Shown here: positions 24,038 through 37,334 of the stretch, one piece after another | Position numbering within the stretch: position 1 is the stretch's first letter | How the letters are laid out: each line of letters starts with the position of its first letter | From: Aristolochia californica | Taxonomy: Eukaryota; Streptophyta; Magnoliopsida; Piperales; Aristolochiaceae | Length of the DNA stretch: 64,000 nucleotides | Reading direction: 5' to 3' | Assembly (NCBI GenBank): GCA_029961685.1 | Contig: JARWKL010000007.1 | Location: forward strand, 14,269,013-14,333,012 | Translations under genes and position numbers: made by a program | Notes under the pieces: model-generated | Seen by the model: only the letters and a program-made list of their open reading frames with translations | The model's database searches: none | What the model was told of the DNA's origin: nothing

Positions 24038-26060
24038 GGGAAAAATAATGGCTTCTTTGGCTCGGGTAAATATCCCACCACAAGTTCACTTGAGAATTTA
24101 ATGAGCGTTTGTTATTCTCTTTAAAAGCTTTGCATCCATTGCTCTTTTGCATCTTTAACATGTTTCAAACATGCATATCCATTTTTAAAACATGAGTAGA
24201 TGAAATCACTTTCTTGCAAAATTCCAAGCTATTAAGGTTAAACTAGTGGAATTTCCCAAAATTGGATAACAAAACTTTTGTGTTCAATTGTGTTGGGTGA
24301 ATAAATTTTCTTTCTTTATATTTATTATTGTTTTAAATTTTTTCCATACATCAACTATAAAATTTTCATTTTGTTGTAAGCTTTTTGCCTTGTTTGTTTT
24401 CGGGAGGAAGGGAGAGCGAAAAGTCAAAGTTTTGAGTTAAGAAAAAAGTGTACATCTAAAATGGAAAAGCACAATGCACAATTGTAGGGAGAGATAATTC
24501 CAAAGAGTGTCTGCAATTTTTAGGGATTGTAAGCTCTTTTTAGTTTTTATATCTCAGGTTTTGCAATCATCGGGAAAAATTGGTAGCAGAGGATTTTTAA
24601 CATAGTGTTGAATTGCAATCCATAAGTAAGTTCATACAAAACTATAGCCCGTTACGCATGATAAATCACTTTACAATCATCTATGATTGTTAGATCAAAA
24701 TTTTGAAAATGGGCAAAATAATGACTTGTTAGACTCGGGCAAATATCCCACCACACGTTCACTTGAGAATTTAATGAGCGTTTGTTATTCTCTTTAAAAG
24801 CTTTGGATCCATAGGTCATTTGAATCTTTAACATGTTTCAAGCATGCATATCCATTTTTAAAACATGTGTATAAAAAATCTCCTTCATGTAAAATTCCAC
24901 GCTTAATAGGGTTGGACTAATGGAATTTCCCAAACTTGGATAACAAAACTTTTGTGTTCATTTGTGGTGTGTGAATAGATATTTTTTATTTACATTAGTT
25001 ATTATTTTAATTATTTTACACACATCAACTATAAAATTTTTATTTTGTAGTGATGTTTTTTGCCTTTTTTGTTTTTTGGGATGAAGGGAAAACGAAAACT
25101 CAAAGTTCGAATTTAAGAAAAAAGTGTACATTTAAAATAGAAATGCACAATGCACAAATGTAGAGATAGATATTTCCAAAGAGTTTCTATATATTTTAGG
25201 GATCGTATGCACTCTTTCGTTTTTATATCTAAGGTTTTCCAATCGTCGGGAAACGGGGGAGGCGGGCGATTTTTAATTGAGTGTTGACTTCAAATCCATA
25301 AGTCATTTCTTACAAAAATATGCCCGTTACGCATGAAAATTAAATTTACTATCATCTATGATTGTTAGCTCAACTTTTTGAATATGGGCAAAATAATGGC
25401 TTGTTTGATTCGGGCTAATATCCCACCGCATGTTCACCTGAGAATTTAATGAGCGTTTGTTAATCTCTTTAAAAGCTTGGGATCCAAAGGTCATTTGAAT
25501 CTTTTACATGTTTCTGGCATGCATATCCATTTTTAAAACATGTGTAGAAAAAATCTCCTTCATGTAAAATTCGAAGATATTAGTTTTGGACTAATGGAAT
25601 TTCCCAAACTTGGATAACAAAACTTTTATGTTTATTTGTGGTGTGTGAATAAATTTTCTTCATTTAATTTTTTTATTGTTTTAAACTTTTTCCCTACATC
25701 AACTATGAAATTTTCATTTTGCTGTGATCTATTTGCCTTTTTTGTTTACGGCATGAAGGGAGAGCGAAAAACTCGAAGTTCTGATTTAAGAAAAATGTGT
25801 ACATCGAAAATGGAAATGCACAATGCACATATGTAGAGAGAGAGAATTCCAAAGAGTGTCTGTAATTTTTAGGTATTGTAAGCACATTTTCATTTTTATA
25901 TCTCAGGTTTTGCAATCGTCAGGAAAAATGGGTTGCGAAGGATTTTTAACTGAGTGTTGAATTGCAATCCATAAGTCATTTCATACAAAAATATAGCCCG
26001 TTACGCATGATAAATCACATTACAATCATCTATGATTAATTATGTCAACTTTTTGCAAAT
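24038..26060 (+). repeat. HOR block 15: A-B-C
   Basis: Monomers start at 24038 (A, variant anchor AAAAGGGAAAAATAATGG), 24711 (B) and 25386 (C). This is the return to the regular trimer after four dimers. Confidence 0.9.
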
Positions 26061-28080
26061 GGGCAAAATAATGGCATGTTTGACTCAGGTAAATATCCCA
26101 CCGCAAGTTCACTTGAGAATTGATTGAGCGTTTGTTATTCTCTTTAAAAGCTTTGCATCCATAGCTCATTTTCATCTTTTACATGTTTCAAATTGGCATA
26201 TCCATTTTTAAAACATATGTGGATGAAATCTCTTTCTTGCAAAATTCCAAGCTATTTGGGTTAAACTAGTGGAATTTCCCAAAATTGTATAACAAAACTT
26301 TTGTGTTCATTTGTGTTGGGTGAATAAATTTTCTTTATTAATATTTTTTATTGTTTTAAATTTTCTCCATACGTCAACTACAAAATTTTCATTTTGTTGT
26401 AAGCTTTTTGCCTTCTTTGTCTTCGGGATGAAGGGAGAGCGAAAAGTCAAAGTTTTCATTTAAGAAAAAAATGTACATCTAAAATGGAAAAGTACAATGC
26501 ACAATTGTAGGGAGAGATAATTCCAAAGAGTGTCTGTAATTTTTAGGGATTGTAAACTCTTTTTAGTTTTTATATCTCAGGTTTTCAATCGTCTGGAAAA
26601 ATTGGTGGCAGCGGATTTTTAACTGAGTGTTGAATTGCAATCCATAAGTGATTTCATACAAAAATATAGCCCGTTACGCATGATAAATCACTTTACAATC
26701 ATCTATGATTGTTAGATCAAATTTTTGAAAATGGGCAAAATAATGACATGTTAGACTCAGGTACATATCCCATCGCGCGTTCACTTGAGAATTTAATGAG
26801 CGTTTGTTATTCTCTTTAAAAGCTTTGGATCCCTAGGTCATTTGAATCTTTAACATGTTTCAAGCATGCATATCCATTTTTAAAACATGTGTAGAAAAAA
26901 TCTCCTTCATGTAAAATTCCAAGCTTAATAGGGTTGGACTAATGGAATTTCCCAAACTTGGATAACAAAACTTTTGTGTTCATTTGTGGTGTGTGAATAG
27001 ATATTTTTTATTTACATTAGTTTTTATTTTAAATATTTTCCACACATCAACTATAAAATTTTTATTTTGTTGTGATCTTTTTTGCCTTTTATGTTTACGG
27101 GATGAAGGGGGAACGAAAACTCAAAGTTCGAATTTAAGAAAAAAGTGTACATCTAAAATGGAAATGCACAAGGCAAAAAAGTAGAGAGAGATATTTCCAA
27201 AGAGTGTCTGTATGTTTTAGGGATCGTATGCACTTTTTCATTTTTATATCTAAGGTTTTGCAATCGTCGGGAAACGGGGGAGGCGGGCGATTTTTAACTG
27301 ATTGTTGACTTCAAATCCATAAGTTATTTCTTACAAAAATATATCCCGTTACGCATGAAAAATCAATTTACAATCATCTATGATTGTTAGCTCAACTTTT
27401 TGAATATGGGCAAAATAATGGCTTGTTTGACTCGGGCAAATATCCCACCGCACGTTCACTTGAGAATTTAATGAGCGTTTGTTATTCTCTTTAAAAGCTT
27501 TGGATTCATAGGCCATTTGAATCTTTAACATGTTTCTGGCATGCATAACCATTTTTAAAACATGTGTAGAAAAAATCTCCTTCATGTAAAATTCCATGAT
27601 ATTAGTTTTGGACTAGTGCAATTTCCCAAACTTGGATAACAAAACTTTTGTGTTTATTTGTGGTGTGTGAATAAATTTTCTTCATTTACTTTTTTTATTT
27701 TTTAATCTTTTTCCGTACATCAACTATGAAATTTTCATTTTGCTGTGATCTATTTGCCTTTTTTTTTACGGGAGGAAGGGAGAGCGAAAAACTCGAAGTT
27801 TTTATTTAAGAAAAATGTGTACATCTAAAACGGAAATGCACAATGCACATATGTAGAGAGATATTATTCCAAAAAGTGTCTGTAATTTTTAGGGATTGCA
27901 AGCACCTTTTTGTTTTTGTATTTCAGGTTTTGCAATCGTCGGGAAAAATGGGTTGAGGAGGATTTTTAACTGATTGTTGAATTGCAATCCATAAGTCATT
28001 TCATACAAAAATATAGCGCGTTACGCAAGATAAATCACATTACAATCATCAATGATTAATTATGTCAGCTTTTTGCAAAT
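26061..28080 (+). repeat. HOR block 16: A-B-C
   Basis: Monomers start at 26061 (A), 26733 (B) and 27408 (C). A shares TATTTGGGTTAAAC, AATTGTATAAC, TACGTCAAC and AAAAGTACAATGC with the A monomers at 19999 and 22691. That ties this block to the tetrameric region upstream. Confidence 0.9.
26733..27407 (+). repeat. Representative type B monomer
   Basis: Type B is recognised by ATGACTTGTTAGACTCGG at the anchor, TTTCAAGCATGC, AAGCTTAATAGGGTTGGAC, GTGTGTGAATAGATATTTT, AGGGGGGAGCG or AGGGGGAACG, CACAAATGTAGAGAGAG, GTATGTTTTAGGGATCG, a G-rich patch (27271-27290) and GTTGACTTCAAATCC. The G-rich patch is the only clearly GC-rich stretch in any monomer type. This copy is 675 bp. Confidence 0.92.
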
Positions 28081-29294
28081 GGGCAAAATAATGGCATGTT
28101 TGACTCGGTATATATCCCACCGCAAGTTCACTTGAGAATTTAATGAGCGTTTTTTATTCTCTTTAAAAGCTTTGCATCCATAGCTCATTTGCATCTTTAA
28201 CATGTTTCAAACATGCATATCCATTTTTAAAACATGTGTGGATGAAATCTCTTTCTTGCAAAATTCCAAGCTATTAGGGTTAAACTAGTGGAATTTCCCA
28301 AAATTGGATAACAAAAGTTTTGTGTTTATTTATGTTGGGTGAATAAATTTTATTTATTTATATTTGTTATTATTTTAAATTTTTTCCTTACATCAGCTAT
28401 AAAATTTTCATTTTATTGTAAGCTTTTTGCCTTGTTTTTTTTCGGGATGAAGGGAGAGCGAAAAGTCAAAGTTTTGATTTAAGAAAAAAGTGTACTTTTA
28501 AAATGGAAAAGCACAATGCACAATTGTACGGAGAGATAATTCCAAAGTGTGTCTGTAATTTTTAGGGATTGTAAGATCTTTTTAGTTTTTATATCTCAGG
28601 TTTTGCAATAATCGGGAAAAATTGGTGGCAGAGGATTTTTAACTGAGTGTTGAATTGCAATCCATAAGTCATTACATACAAAAATATAGCCCGTTACACA
28701 TTATAAATCACTTTACAATCATCTATGTTTGTTAGATCAAATTTTTGAAATTGGGCAAAATAATGACTTTTTAGACTCGGGTATATTTCCCACCGTACGT
28801 TCACTTGAGAATTTAATGAGTGTTTGTTATTCTCTTTAAAAGCATTGGATCCATAGGTCATTTGAATCTTTAACTTGTTTTTGGCATGCATATCCATTTT
28901 TAAAACAAGTGTAGAAAAACTCTTTTTCACGTAAAATTCCAAGATATTCATTTTGCTGTGATCTATTTGCCTTTTTTGTTTACGGGATGAAGGGAGAGCG
29001 AAAAACTCGAAGTTTTGATTTAAGAAAAATGTGTACATCTAAAATGGAAATGCACAATGCACATATGTAGAGAGATATTATTCCAAAAAGTGGCTGTAAT
29101 TTTTAGGGATTGCAAGCACCTTTTTGTTTTTGTATTTCAGGTTTTGCAATCGTCGGGAAAAATGGGTTGAGGAGGATTTTTAACTGAGTGTTGAATTGCA
29201 ATCCGTAACTCATTTCATACAAAAATATAGCCCGTTACGCATGATAAATCACATTACAATCATCTATGATTAATTATGTCAGTTTTGTGCAAAT
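28081..29294 (+). repeat. HOR block 17: dimer, A then shortened B/C chimera
   Basis: A starts at 28081. The second monomer (28753-29294, 542 bp) has a B head, becomes C by about 28880 (TTTTTGGCATGC), and has lost about 131 bp at 28943-28949, where AAGATATT joins CATTTTGCTGTG. Two events, a chimera and a deletion, are superimposed in one monomer. Confidence 0.87.
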
Positions 29295-31313
29295 GGGCAA
29301 AATAATAGCATGTTTGACTCGGGTAAATATCCCACCGCAAGTTCACTTGAGAATTTAATGAGCGTTTGTTATTCCCTTTAAAATCTTTGCATCCATACCT
29401 CATTTGCATCTTTAACATGTTTCAAACATGCATATCCATTTTTAAAACATGTGTGGATGAAATCTCTTTCTTATAAAATTCCAAGGTATTAGGGTTAAAC
29501 TAGTGGAATTTCCCAAAATTGGATAACAAAACTTTTTTGTTCATATGTGTTGGGTGAATAAATTTTCTTTATTTATATTTGTTATTGTTTTAAATTTTTT
29601 CCATACATCAACGATAAAATTTTCACTTTGTTGTTAGGATTTTGCCATGTTTGTTTTCGGGATGAAGGGAGAGCGAAAAGTCAAAGTTTTGATTTAAGAA
29701 AAAAGTGTACGTCTAAAATGGAAAAGCACAATGCACAATTTTAGGGTGAGATAATTCCAATGAGTGTCTGTAATTTTTAGGGATTGTAAACTCTTTTAGT
29801 TTTTATATCTCAGGTTTTGCAATTGTGGGGAAAAATAGGTGGCAGATGATTTTTAACTAAGTGTTCAATTGCAATCCATAAGTCATTTCATACAAAAATA
29901 TAGCCCGTTACGCATGATAAATCCCTTTACAATCATCTATGATTGTTAGATCAAATTTTTGAAAATGGGCAAAATAATGACTTGTTAGACTCGGGTAAAT
30001 ATCCCACCACACGTTCACTTGAGAATTTGATGAGCGTTTGTTATTCTCTTTAAAAGCTTTGGATCCATAGGTCATTTGAATCTTTAACATGTTTCAAGCA
30101 TGCATATCCATTTTTAAAACATGTGTACAAAAAATCTCCTTCATGTAAAATTCCAAGCTTAATAGGGTTGGACTAATGGAATTTCCCAAACTTGGATAAT
30201 AAAACTTTTGTGTTCATTTGAGGTGTGTGAATAGATATTTTTTATTTACATTAGTTATTATTTTAAATATTTTCCACACATCAATTATAAATTTTTTATT
30301 TTGTTGTGATCTTTTTTGCCTTTTTTTTTATGGGATGATGGGGGAGCGAAAACTCAAAGTTCTGATTTAAGAAAAAAGTGTACATCTAAAATGGAAATGC
30401 ACAATGCACAAATGTAGAGAGATATATTTCCAAAGAGTGTCTGTATGTTTTAGGGATCGTATGCACTCTCTCGTTTTTATATCTAAAGTTTTGCAATCGT
30501 CGGGAAACGGGGGAGGCGGGCGATTTTTAACTGAGTGTTGACTTTAATTCCATAAGTCATTTCTTACAAAAATATAGCCAGTTACATGACAAATCACTTT
30601 ACAATCATCTATGATTGTTAGCTCAACTTTTTGAATATGGGAAAAATAATGGCTTGTTTGACACGGGCAAATATCCCACCGCACGTTCACTTGAGAATTT
30701 AATGAGCGTTTGTTATTCTCTTTAAAAGCTTTGGATCCATAGGTCGTTTGAATCTTTAACATGTTTCTGGCAGGCATATGCATTTTTAAAACATGTGTAG
30801 AAAAAATCTCCTTCGCGTAAAATTCCAAGATATTAGTTTTGGACTAGTGGAATTTCCCAAACTTGGATAACAAAACTTTTGTGTTCATTTATGGTGTGTG
30901 AATAAATTTTCTTCATTAACTTTTTTTATTGTTTTAAACTTTTTCCGTACATCAACTATGAAATTATCATTTTTCTGTGATCTATTTGCCTTTTTTATTT
31001 ACAGGATGAAGGGTGAACGAAAAACTCGAAGTTTTGATTTAAGAAAAATTTGTACATCTAAAACGGAAATGCACAATGGTTATATGTAGAGAGAGATAAT
31101 TCCAAAGAGTGTCTGTAATTTTTAGGGATTGTAAGCACCTTTTCGTTTTTATATCTCAGGTTTTGCAATCGTCGGGAAAAATGGGTTGCGGAGGATTTTT
31201 AACTGAGTGTTGAATTGCATTCCATAAGTCATTTCATACAAAAATATAGCCCGTTACGCATGATAAATCACATTAAAATCATCTATGATTAATTATATCA
31301 GCTTTTTGCAAAT
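29295..31313 (+). repeat. HOR block 18: A-B-C
   Basis: Monomers start at 29295 (A), 29967 (B) and 30639 (C). All are near full length. C has a G substitution in one arm of the CATG-rich segment (GGCAGGCATATGC). Confidence 0.9.
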
Positions 31314-33321
31314 GGGCAAAATAATGGCATGTTTGACTCGGGTAAATATCCCACCGCATGTTCACTTGAGAATTTAATGAGCATTTTTTATTCTCTTTAA
31401 AAGCTTTGCATCCATCGCTCATTTGCATCTTTAACATGTTTCAAACATGCATATCCATTTTTAAAACATGTGTGGATGAAATCTCTTTCTTGCAAAATTC
31501 CAAGCTATTAGGGTTAAACTAGTGGAATTTTCAAAAATTGGATAACAGAACTTTTGTGTTCATTTGTGTTGGGTGAATAAATTTTCTTTATTTATATTTT
31601 TTATTGTTTTAAATTTTTTCCATACATCAACGATAAAATTTTCACTTTGTTGTAAGCTTTTTGCCTTGTTTGTTTTCGGGACGAAGGGAGAATGAAAAGT
31701 CAAAGTTTTGATTTAAGAAAAAAGTGTACATCTAAAATGGAAAAGCACATTGCACAATTGTAGGGAGAGTGTCTGTAATTTTTAGGGATTGTAAGCTCTT
31801 TTTAGTTTTTATATCTCAGGTTTTGCAATCGTCTGGAGAAATTGGTGGCACAGGATTTATAACAGAGTGTTGAATTGCATTCCATAAGTCATTTCTTAAA
31901 AAAATATAGCCCGTTACGCATGATAAATCACTTTATAATCATCTATGATTGTTAGATCAAATTTTTGGAAATGGGCAAAATAATGACTTGTTAGACTCGG
32001 GTAAATATCCCACCGCACGTTCACTTGAGAAACTAATGAGCGTTTGTTATTCTCTTTAAAAGATTTAGATCCATAGGTCATTTGAATCTTTAACATGTTT
32101 CAAGCATTCATATCCATTTTTAAAACATGTGTAGAAAAAATCTCCTTCATGTAAAATTCCAAGCTTAATAGGGTTAGACTAATGGAATTTCCCAAACTTG
32201 GATAAAAAAACTTTTGTGTCCTTTTATGGTGTGTGAATAGATATTTTTTATTTACTTTAGTTATTATTTTAAATATTTTTCACACAAAAACTATAAAATT
32301 TTTATTTCGTATTGATCTCTTTTGCCTTTTTCGTTTACGAGATGATGGGGGAGTGAAAACTCAAAGTTCTGATTTAAGAAAAAAGTGTACATCTAAAATG
32401 GAAATGCACAATGCACAAATGTAGAGAGAGATATTTGCAAAGAGTGTCTGTATGTTTTAGGGATCGTATGCACTCTTTTATTTTTATATCTAAGATTTAT
32501 CAATCGTCGGGAAACAGGGGAGGCGGGGGATTTTTAACTGAGTGTTGACTTCACATCCATAAGTCGTTTCTTACAAAAATATAGCCCGTTGTGCATGAGA
32601 AATCACTTTACAATCATCTATGATTGTTAGCTCAACTTTTTGAATATGGGAAAAATAATGGCTTGTTTGACTCGGGAAAATATCCAACCGCACGTTCACT
32701 TGAGAATTTAATGAGCGTTTGTTATTCTCTTCAAAAGCTTTGGATCCATAGGTCATTTGAATCTTTAACATGTTTCTGACATGCATATGCATTTTTAAAA
32801 CATGTGTAGAAAAAATCTCCTTCAAGTAAAATTCCAAGATATTTGTTTTGGACTAGTGGAATTTCCCAAACTTGAATAACAAAACTTTTGTGTTCATTTG
32901 TGGTGTGTGAATAAATTTTCTTCATTTAGTTTTTTTATTGTTTTAAATTTTTTCCGTACATCAACTATGAAATTTTCATTTGGCTATGATCTATTTGCCT
33001 TTTTTGTTTACGGGATGAAGGCAGAGCGAAAACTCAAAGTTTTGATTTTAGAAAAAAGTGTACATATAAAATGGAAATGCACAATGCACAATTGTAGGGA
33101 GAGATAATTCCAAAGAGTGTCTGTAATTTTTAAGGATTGTAAGCGCTTTTTAGTTTTTATATCTCAGGTTTTGCAATGGGTGGGAAAAATTGGTGGCAGA
33201 GGATTTTTAACTGAGTGTTGAATTGCAATCCATAAGTCATTTCATACAAAAATATAGCCCGTTACGCATGATAAATCACATTACAATCATCTATGATTAA
33301 TTATGTCAGCTTCTTGAAAAT
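31314..33321 (+). repeat. HOR block 19: A-B-C, C carrying an A-type tract
   Basis: Monomers start at 31314 (A, 659 bp), 31973 (B) and 32648 (C). A lost about 14 bp near 31769 between two AGAG copies. C carries type A variants from about 33025 to 33205 (GCGAAAACTCAAAG, CACAATTGTAGGG, TTTTTAGTTTTTATATC, GGTGGCAGAGG), then returns to the C tail. This is a tract pattern, not a simple crossover. Confidence 0.87.
33025..33205 (+). other. Type A tract inside a type C monomer
   Basis: C-type markers flank it on both sides, while inside it are GCGAAAACTCAAAG, CACAATTGTAGGG, GCTTTTTAGTTTTTATATC and TGGTGGCAGAGG, all type A. Monomer length is unchanged. A short conversion tract is the simplest reading. 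Confidence 0.8.
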
Positions 33322-35336
33322 GGGCAAAATAATGGCATGTTTGACTTGGGTAAATATCCCACCGCAAGTTCAGTTGAGAATTTAATAAGCGTTTGTTATT
33401 CTCTTTAAAAGCTCTACATCCATAGCTCATTTTCATCTTTAACATGTTTGAAACATGCATATCCATTTTTAATACATGTGTGGATGAAATCTCCTTCTTG
33501 CAAAATGCCAAGCAATTAGCGTTAAACTAGTGGAATTTCCGAAAATTGGATAACAAAACCTTTGTGTTCATTTGTTTTGGGTGAATAAATTTTCTTAGTT
33601 TATATTTGTTATTGTTTTAAATTTTTTCCATACATCAACTTTAAAATTTTCATTTTGTTGTAAACTTTTTGCCTTGTTTGTTTTCGGGATGAAGAGAGAG
33701 GGAAAAGTCAAAGTTTTGATTTAAGAAAAAAGTGTACATCTAAAATGGAAAAGCACAATGCACAATTGTAGGGAGAGATAATTTCAAAGAGTGTCTGTAA
33801 TTTTTAGGGATTGTAAACTCTTTTTAGTTTTTATATCTCAGGTTTTGCAATCGTCGGGAAAAATTGGTGGCAGGGATTTTTAACTGAGTGTTGAATTGCA
33901 ATCCATAAGTCATTTAATAAAAAAATATAGCCCGTTACGCATGATAAATCACTTTAAAATCATCTATGATTGTTAGATTAAACTTTTGAAAACGGGCAAA
34001 ATAATGACTTGTTAGACTCGGGTAAATATCCCACCGCACGTTCACTTGAGAATTTAATGAGCGTTTGTTATTCTTTTTAAAAGCTTTGGATCCATAGGTC
34101 ATTTCAATCTTTAACATGTTTCAAGCATGCATATCCATTTTTAAAACATGTGTAGAAAAAATCTCCTTCATGTAAAATTCCAATCTTAATAGGGTTGGAC
34201 AAATGGAATTTCCCAAACTTGGATAACAAAAAATTTGTGTTCATTTATGGTGTGTGAATAGATATTTTTTATTTACATTAGTTATTATTTTAAATATTTT
34301 CCACACATCAACTATAAAGTTTTTATTTTTTTGTGATCTTTTTTGCCTTTTTTGTTTACGGGATGAAGGCGGAGCGAAAACTCAAACTTCTGATTTAAGA
34401 AAAAAGTGTACATCTAAATTGGAAATGTACAATGCACAAATGTAGAGAGAGATATTTCCAAAGAGTGTTTGTATGTTTTAGGGATCGTATGCACTCTTTC
34501 ATTTTTATACCTAAGGTTTTGCAACCATCGGGAAACGAGGGAGGCGGGTGATTTTTAACTGAGTGTTGACTTCAAATCCATAAGTCATTTCTTACAAAAA
34601 TATAGCCCGTTACGCATGACAAATCACTTTACAATCATCTATGATTGTTAGCTCAACTTTTTCAATATGGGCAAAGTAATGGCTTGTTTGACTTGGGATA
34701 ATATCCCACCGCACGTTCACTTGGGAATTTAAAGAGCGTTTGTTATTCTCTTTAAAAGCTTTGGATCCATTGGTCATTTGAATCTTTAACATGTTTCTGG
34801 CATGCATATCCATTTTTTGTGTAGAAAAAATCTCCTTCATGTTAAATTCCGAGATATTAGTTTTGGACTAGTGGAATTTCCCAAACTTGGATAACAAAAC
34901 TTTTGTGTTCATTTGTGGTGTGTGAAAAATTTTTCTTCATTTACTTTTTTATTGTTTTAAACTTTTTTCGTACATCAACTATGAAATTTTCATTTTACTG
35001 TGATCTATTTGCCTTTTTTGTTTACGGGATGAAGGGAGAGGGAAAAACTCGAAGTTTTGATTTAAGAAAAATGTGTACATCTAAAATGGAAATTCACAAT
35101 GCACATATGTAGAGAGAGATAATTCAAAAGAGTGTCTGTAATTTTTAGGGATTGTAAGCACCTTTTCATTTTTATATCTCAGGTTTTGCAATCGTCAGGA
35201 AAAATGGGCTGCGGAGGATTTTTAACTGAGTGTTGAATTGCAATCCATAAGTCATTTCATACAAAAATATAGCCCATTACGCATGATAAATCACATTACA
35301 GTCATCTATGATTATTTATGTCAGCTTTTTGCAAAT
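33322..35336 (+). repeat. HOR block 20: A-B-C
   Basis: Monomers start at 33322 (A), 33994 (B) and 34669 (C). C lost 8 bp near 34815 and has GTGTGTGAAAAATTTTTC, a variant shared with the C of block 21. Confidence 0.9.
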
Positions 35337-37334
35337 GGGCAAAATAATGGCATTTTTACTTCGGTAAATATCCCACCGCAAGTTCACTTGAGAATTTAAT
35401 GAGCGTTAGTTATTCTCTTTAAAAGCTTTGCATCCATAGCTCATTTGCATCTTTAACTTGTTTCAAACATGCATATCCATTTTTAAAACATGTGTGGATG
35501 AAATCTCTTTCTTGCAAAATTCCTAGCTATTAGTGTTAAACTTGTGGAATTTCCCAAAATTGGATAACAAAACATTTGTGTTCATTTGTGTTGGGTGAAA
35601 AAATTTTCTTTATTTATATTTGTTATTGTTTTAAATTTTTTCCACACATCAACTATAAATTTTTTATTTTGTTGTAAGTGTTTTGCCTTGTTTGTTTTTG
35701 GAATGAAGGGACAGCGAAATGTCAAAGTTTTGATTTAAGAAAAAGCACAATGCACAATTGTAGGGAGAGATAATTCATAAGAGTGTCTGTAATTTTTAGG
35801 GACTGTAAGCTCTTTTAAGTTTTTATATCTCAGGTTTCGCAATCGTCGGAAAAAATTGGTGCCAGAGGATTTTTAACTGAGTGTTGAATTGCAATCCATA
35901 AGTCATTTCATACAAACATATAGCCTGTTACTCATGATAAATCACTTTACAGTCCTCTATGATTGTTTGATCAAATTTTTGAAAATGGGCAAAATAATGA
36001 CTTGTTAGACTCGGGTAAATATCCCACCGCATGTTCACTTGAGAATTTGATGAGCGTTTGTTATTCTCTTTAAAAGCTTTGGATCCATAGGTCATTTTAA
36101 TCTTTAACATGTTTCAATCCTGCATATCCATTTTTAAAACATGTGTAGAAAAAATCTCCTTCATGTAAAATTCCAAGCATAATAGGGTTGGACTAATGGA
36201 ATTTCCCAAACTTGGATAATAAAACTTTGGGGTTCATTTGTGGTGTGTGAATAGATATTTTTTATTTACATTAGTTATTATTTTAAATATTTTCCACACA
36301 AAAACTATAAAATTTTTATTTTGTTGTGATCTGTTTTGCCTTTTTTGTTTACGGGATGAAGGGGTAGCGAAAACTCAAAGTTCTGATTTAAGAAAAAGTG
36401 TACATCTAAAATGGAAGTGCACAATGCACAAATTGAGAAAGAGATATTTCCAAAGAGTGTCTGTATGTTTTAGGGATCGTATGCACACTTTCGTTTTTAT
36501 ATCTAAGGTTTTGTAATCGTCGGGAAACAGGGGAGGCGGACGATTTTTAACTGAGTGTTGACTTCAAATTCATAAGTCATTTCTTAAAAAAATATAGCCC
36601 GTTACGCATGAGAAATCACTTTTTCATCATCTATGATTGTTAGATCAACTTTTTGAATATGGGCAAAATAATGGCTTGTTTGACTCGGGCAAATATCCCA
36701 CGGCACGTTCACTTGAGAATTTAATGAGCGTTTGTTATTCTCTTTAAAAGCTTTGGATCCATTGGTCATTTGAATCTTTAACATGTTTCTGGCATGCATA
36801 TCCATTTTTAAAACATGTGTAGAAAAAATCTCCTTCATGTATAATTCCAAGATATTAGTTTTGGACTAGTGGAATTTCCCAAACTTGGATAACAAAACTT
36901 TTGTGTTCATTTGTGGTGTGTGAAAATTTTTTCTTCATTTACTTTTTTATTGTTTTAAACTTTTTTCGTACATCAACTATGAAATTTTCATTTTGCTGTG
37001 ATCTATTTGCCTTTTTTGTTTACGGGATGAAGGGAGAGGGAAAAACTCGAAGTTTTGATTTAAGAAAAATGTGTACATCTAAAATGGAAATTCACAATGC
37101 ACATATGTAGAGAGAGATAATTCCAAAGAGTGTCAGTAATTTTTAGCGATTGTAAGCATCTTTTCATTTTTATATCTCAGGTTTTGCAATCGTCGGGAAA
37201 AATGGGTTGCGGAGGATTTTTAACTGAGTGTTGAATTGCAATCCATAAGTCATTTCATAAAAAAATATAGCCCGTTACGCATGATAAATCACATTACAAT
37301 CATCTATGATTAATTATGTCAGCTTTTTGCAAAT
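35337..37334 (+). repeat. HOR block 21: A-B-C
   Basis: Monomers start at 35337 (A, 650 bp), 35987 (B) and 36661 (C). A lost about 22 bp near 35739, joining TTTAAGAAAAA to GCACAATGC. C shares GTGTGTGAAAA, GGAAAAACTCGAAG and GAAATTCACAATG with the C of block 20, about 2.0 kb upstream. Confidence 0.9.
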
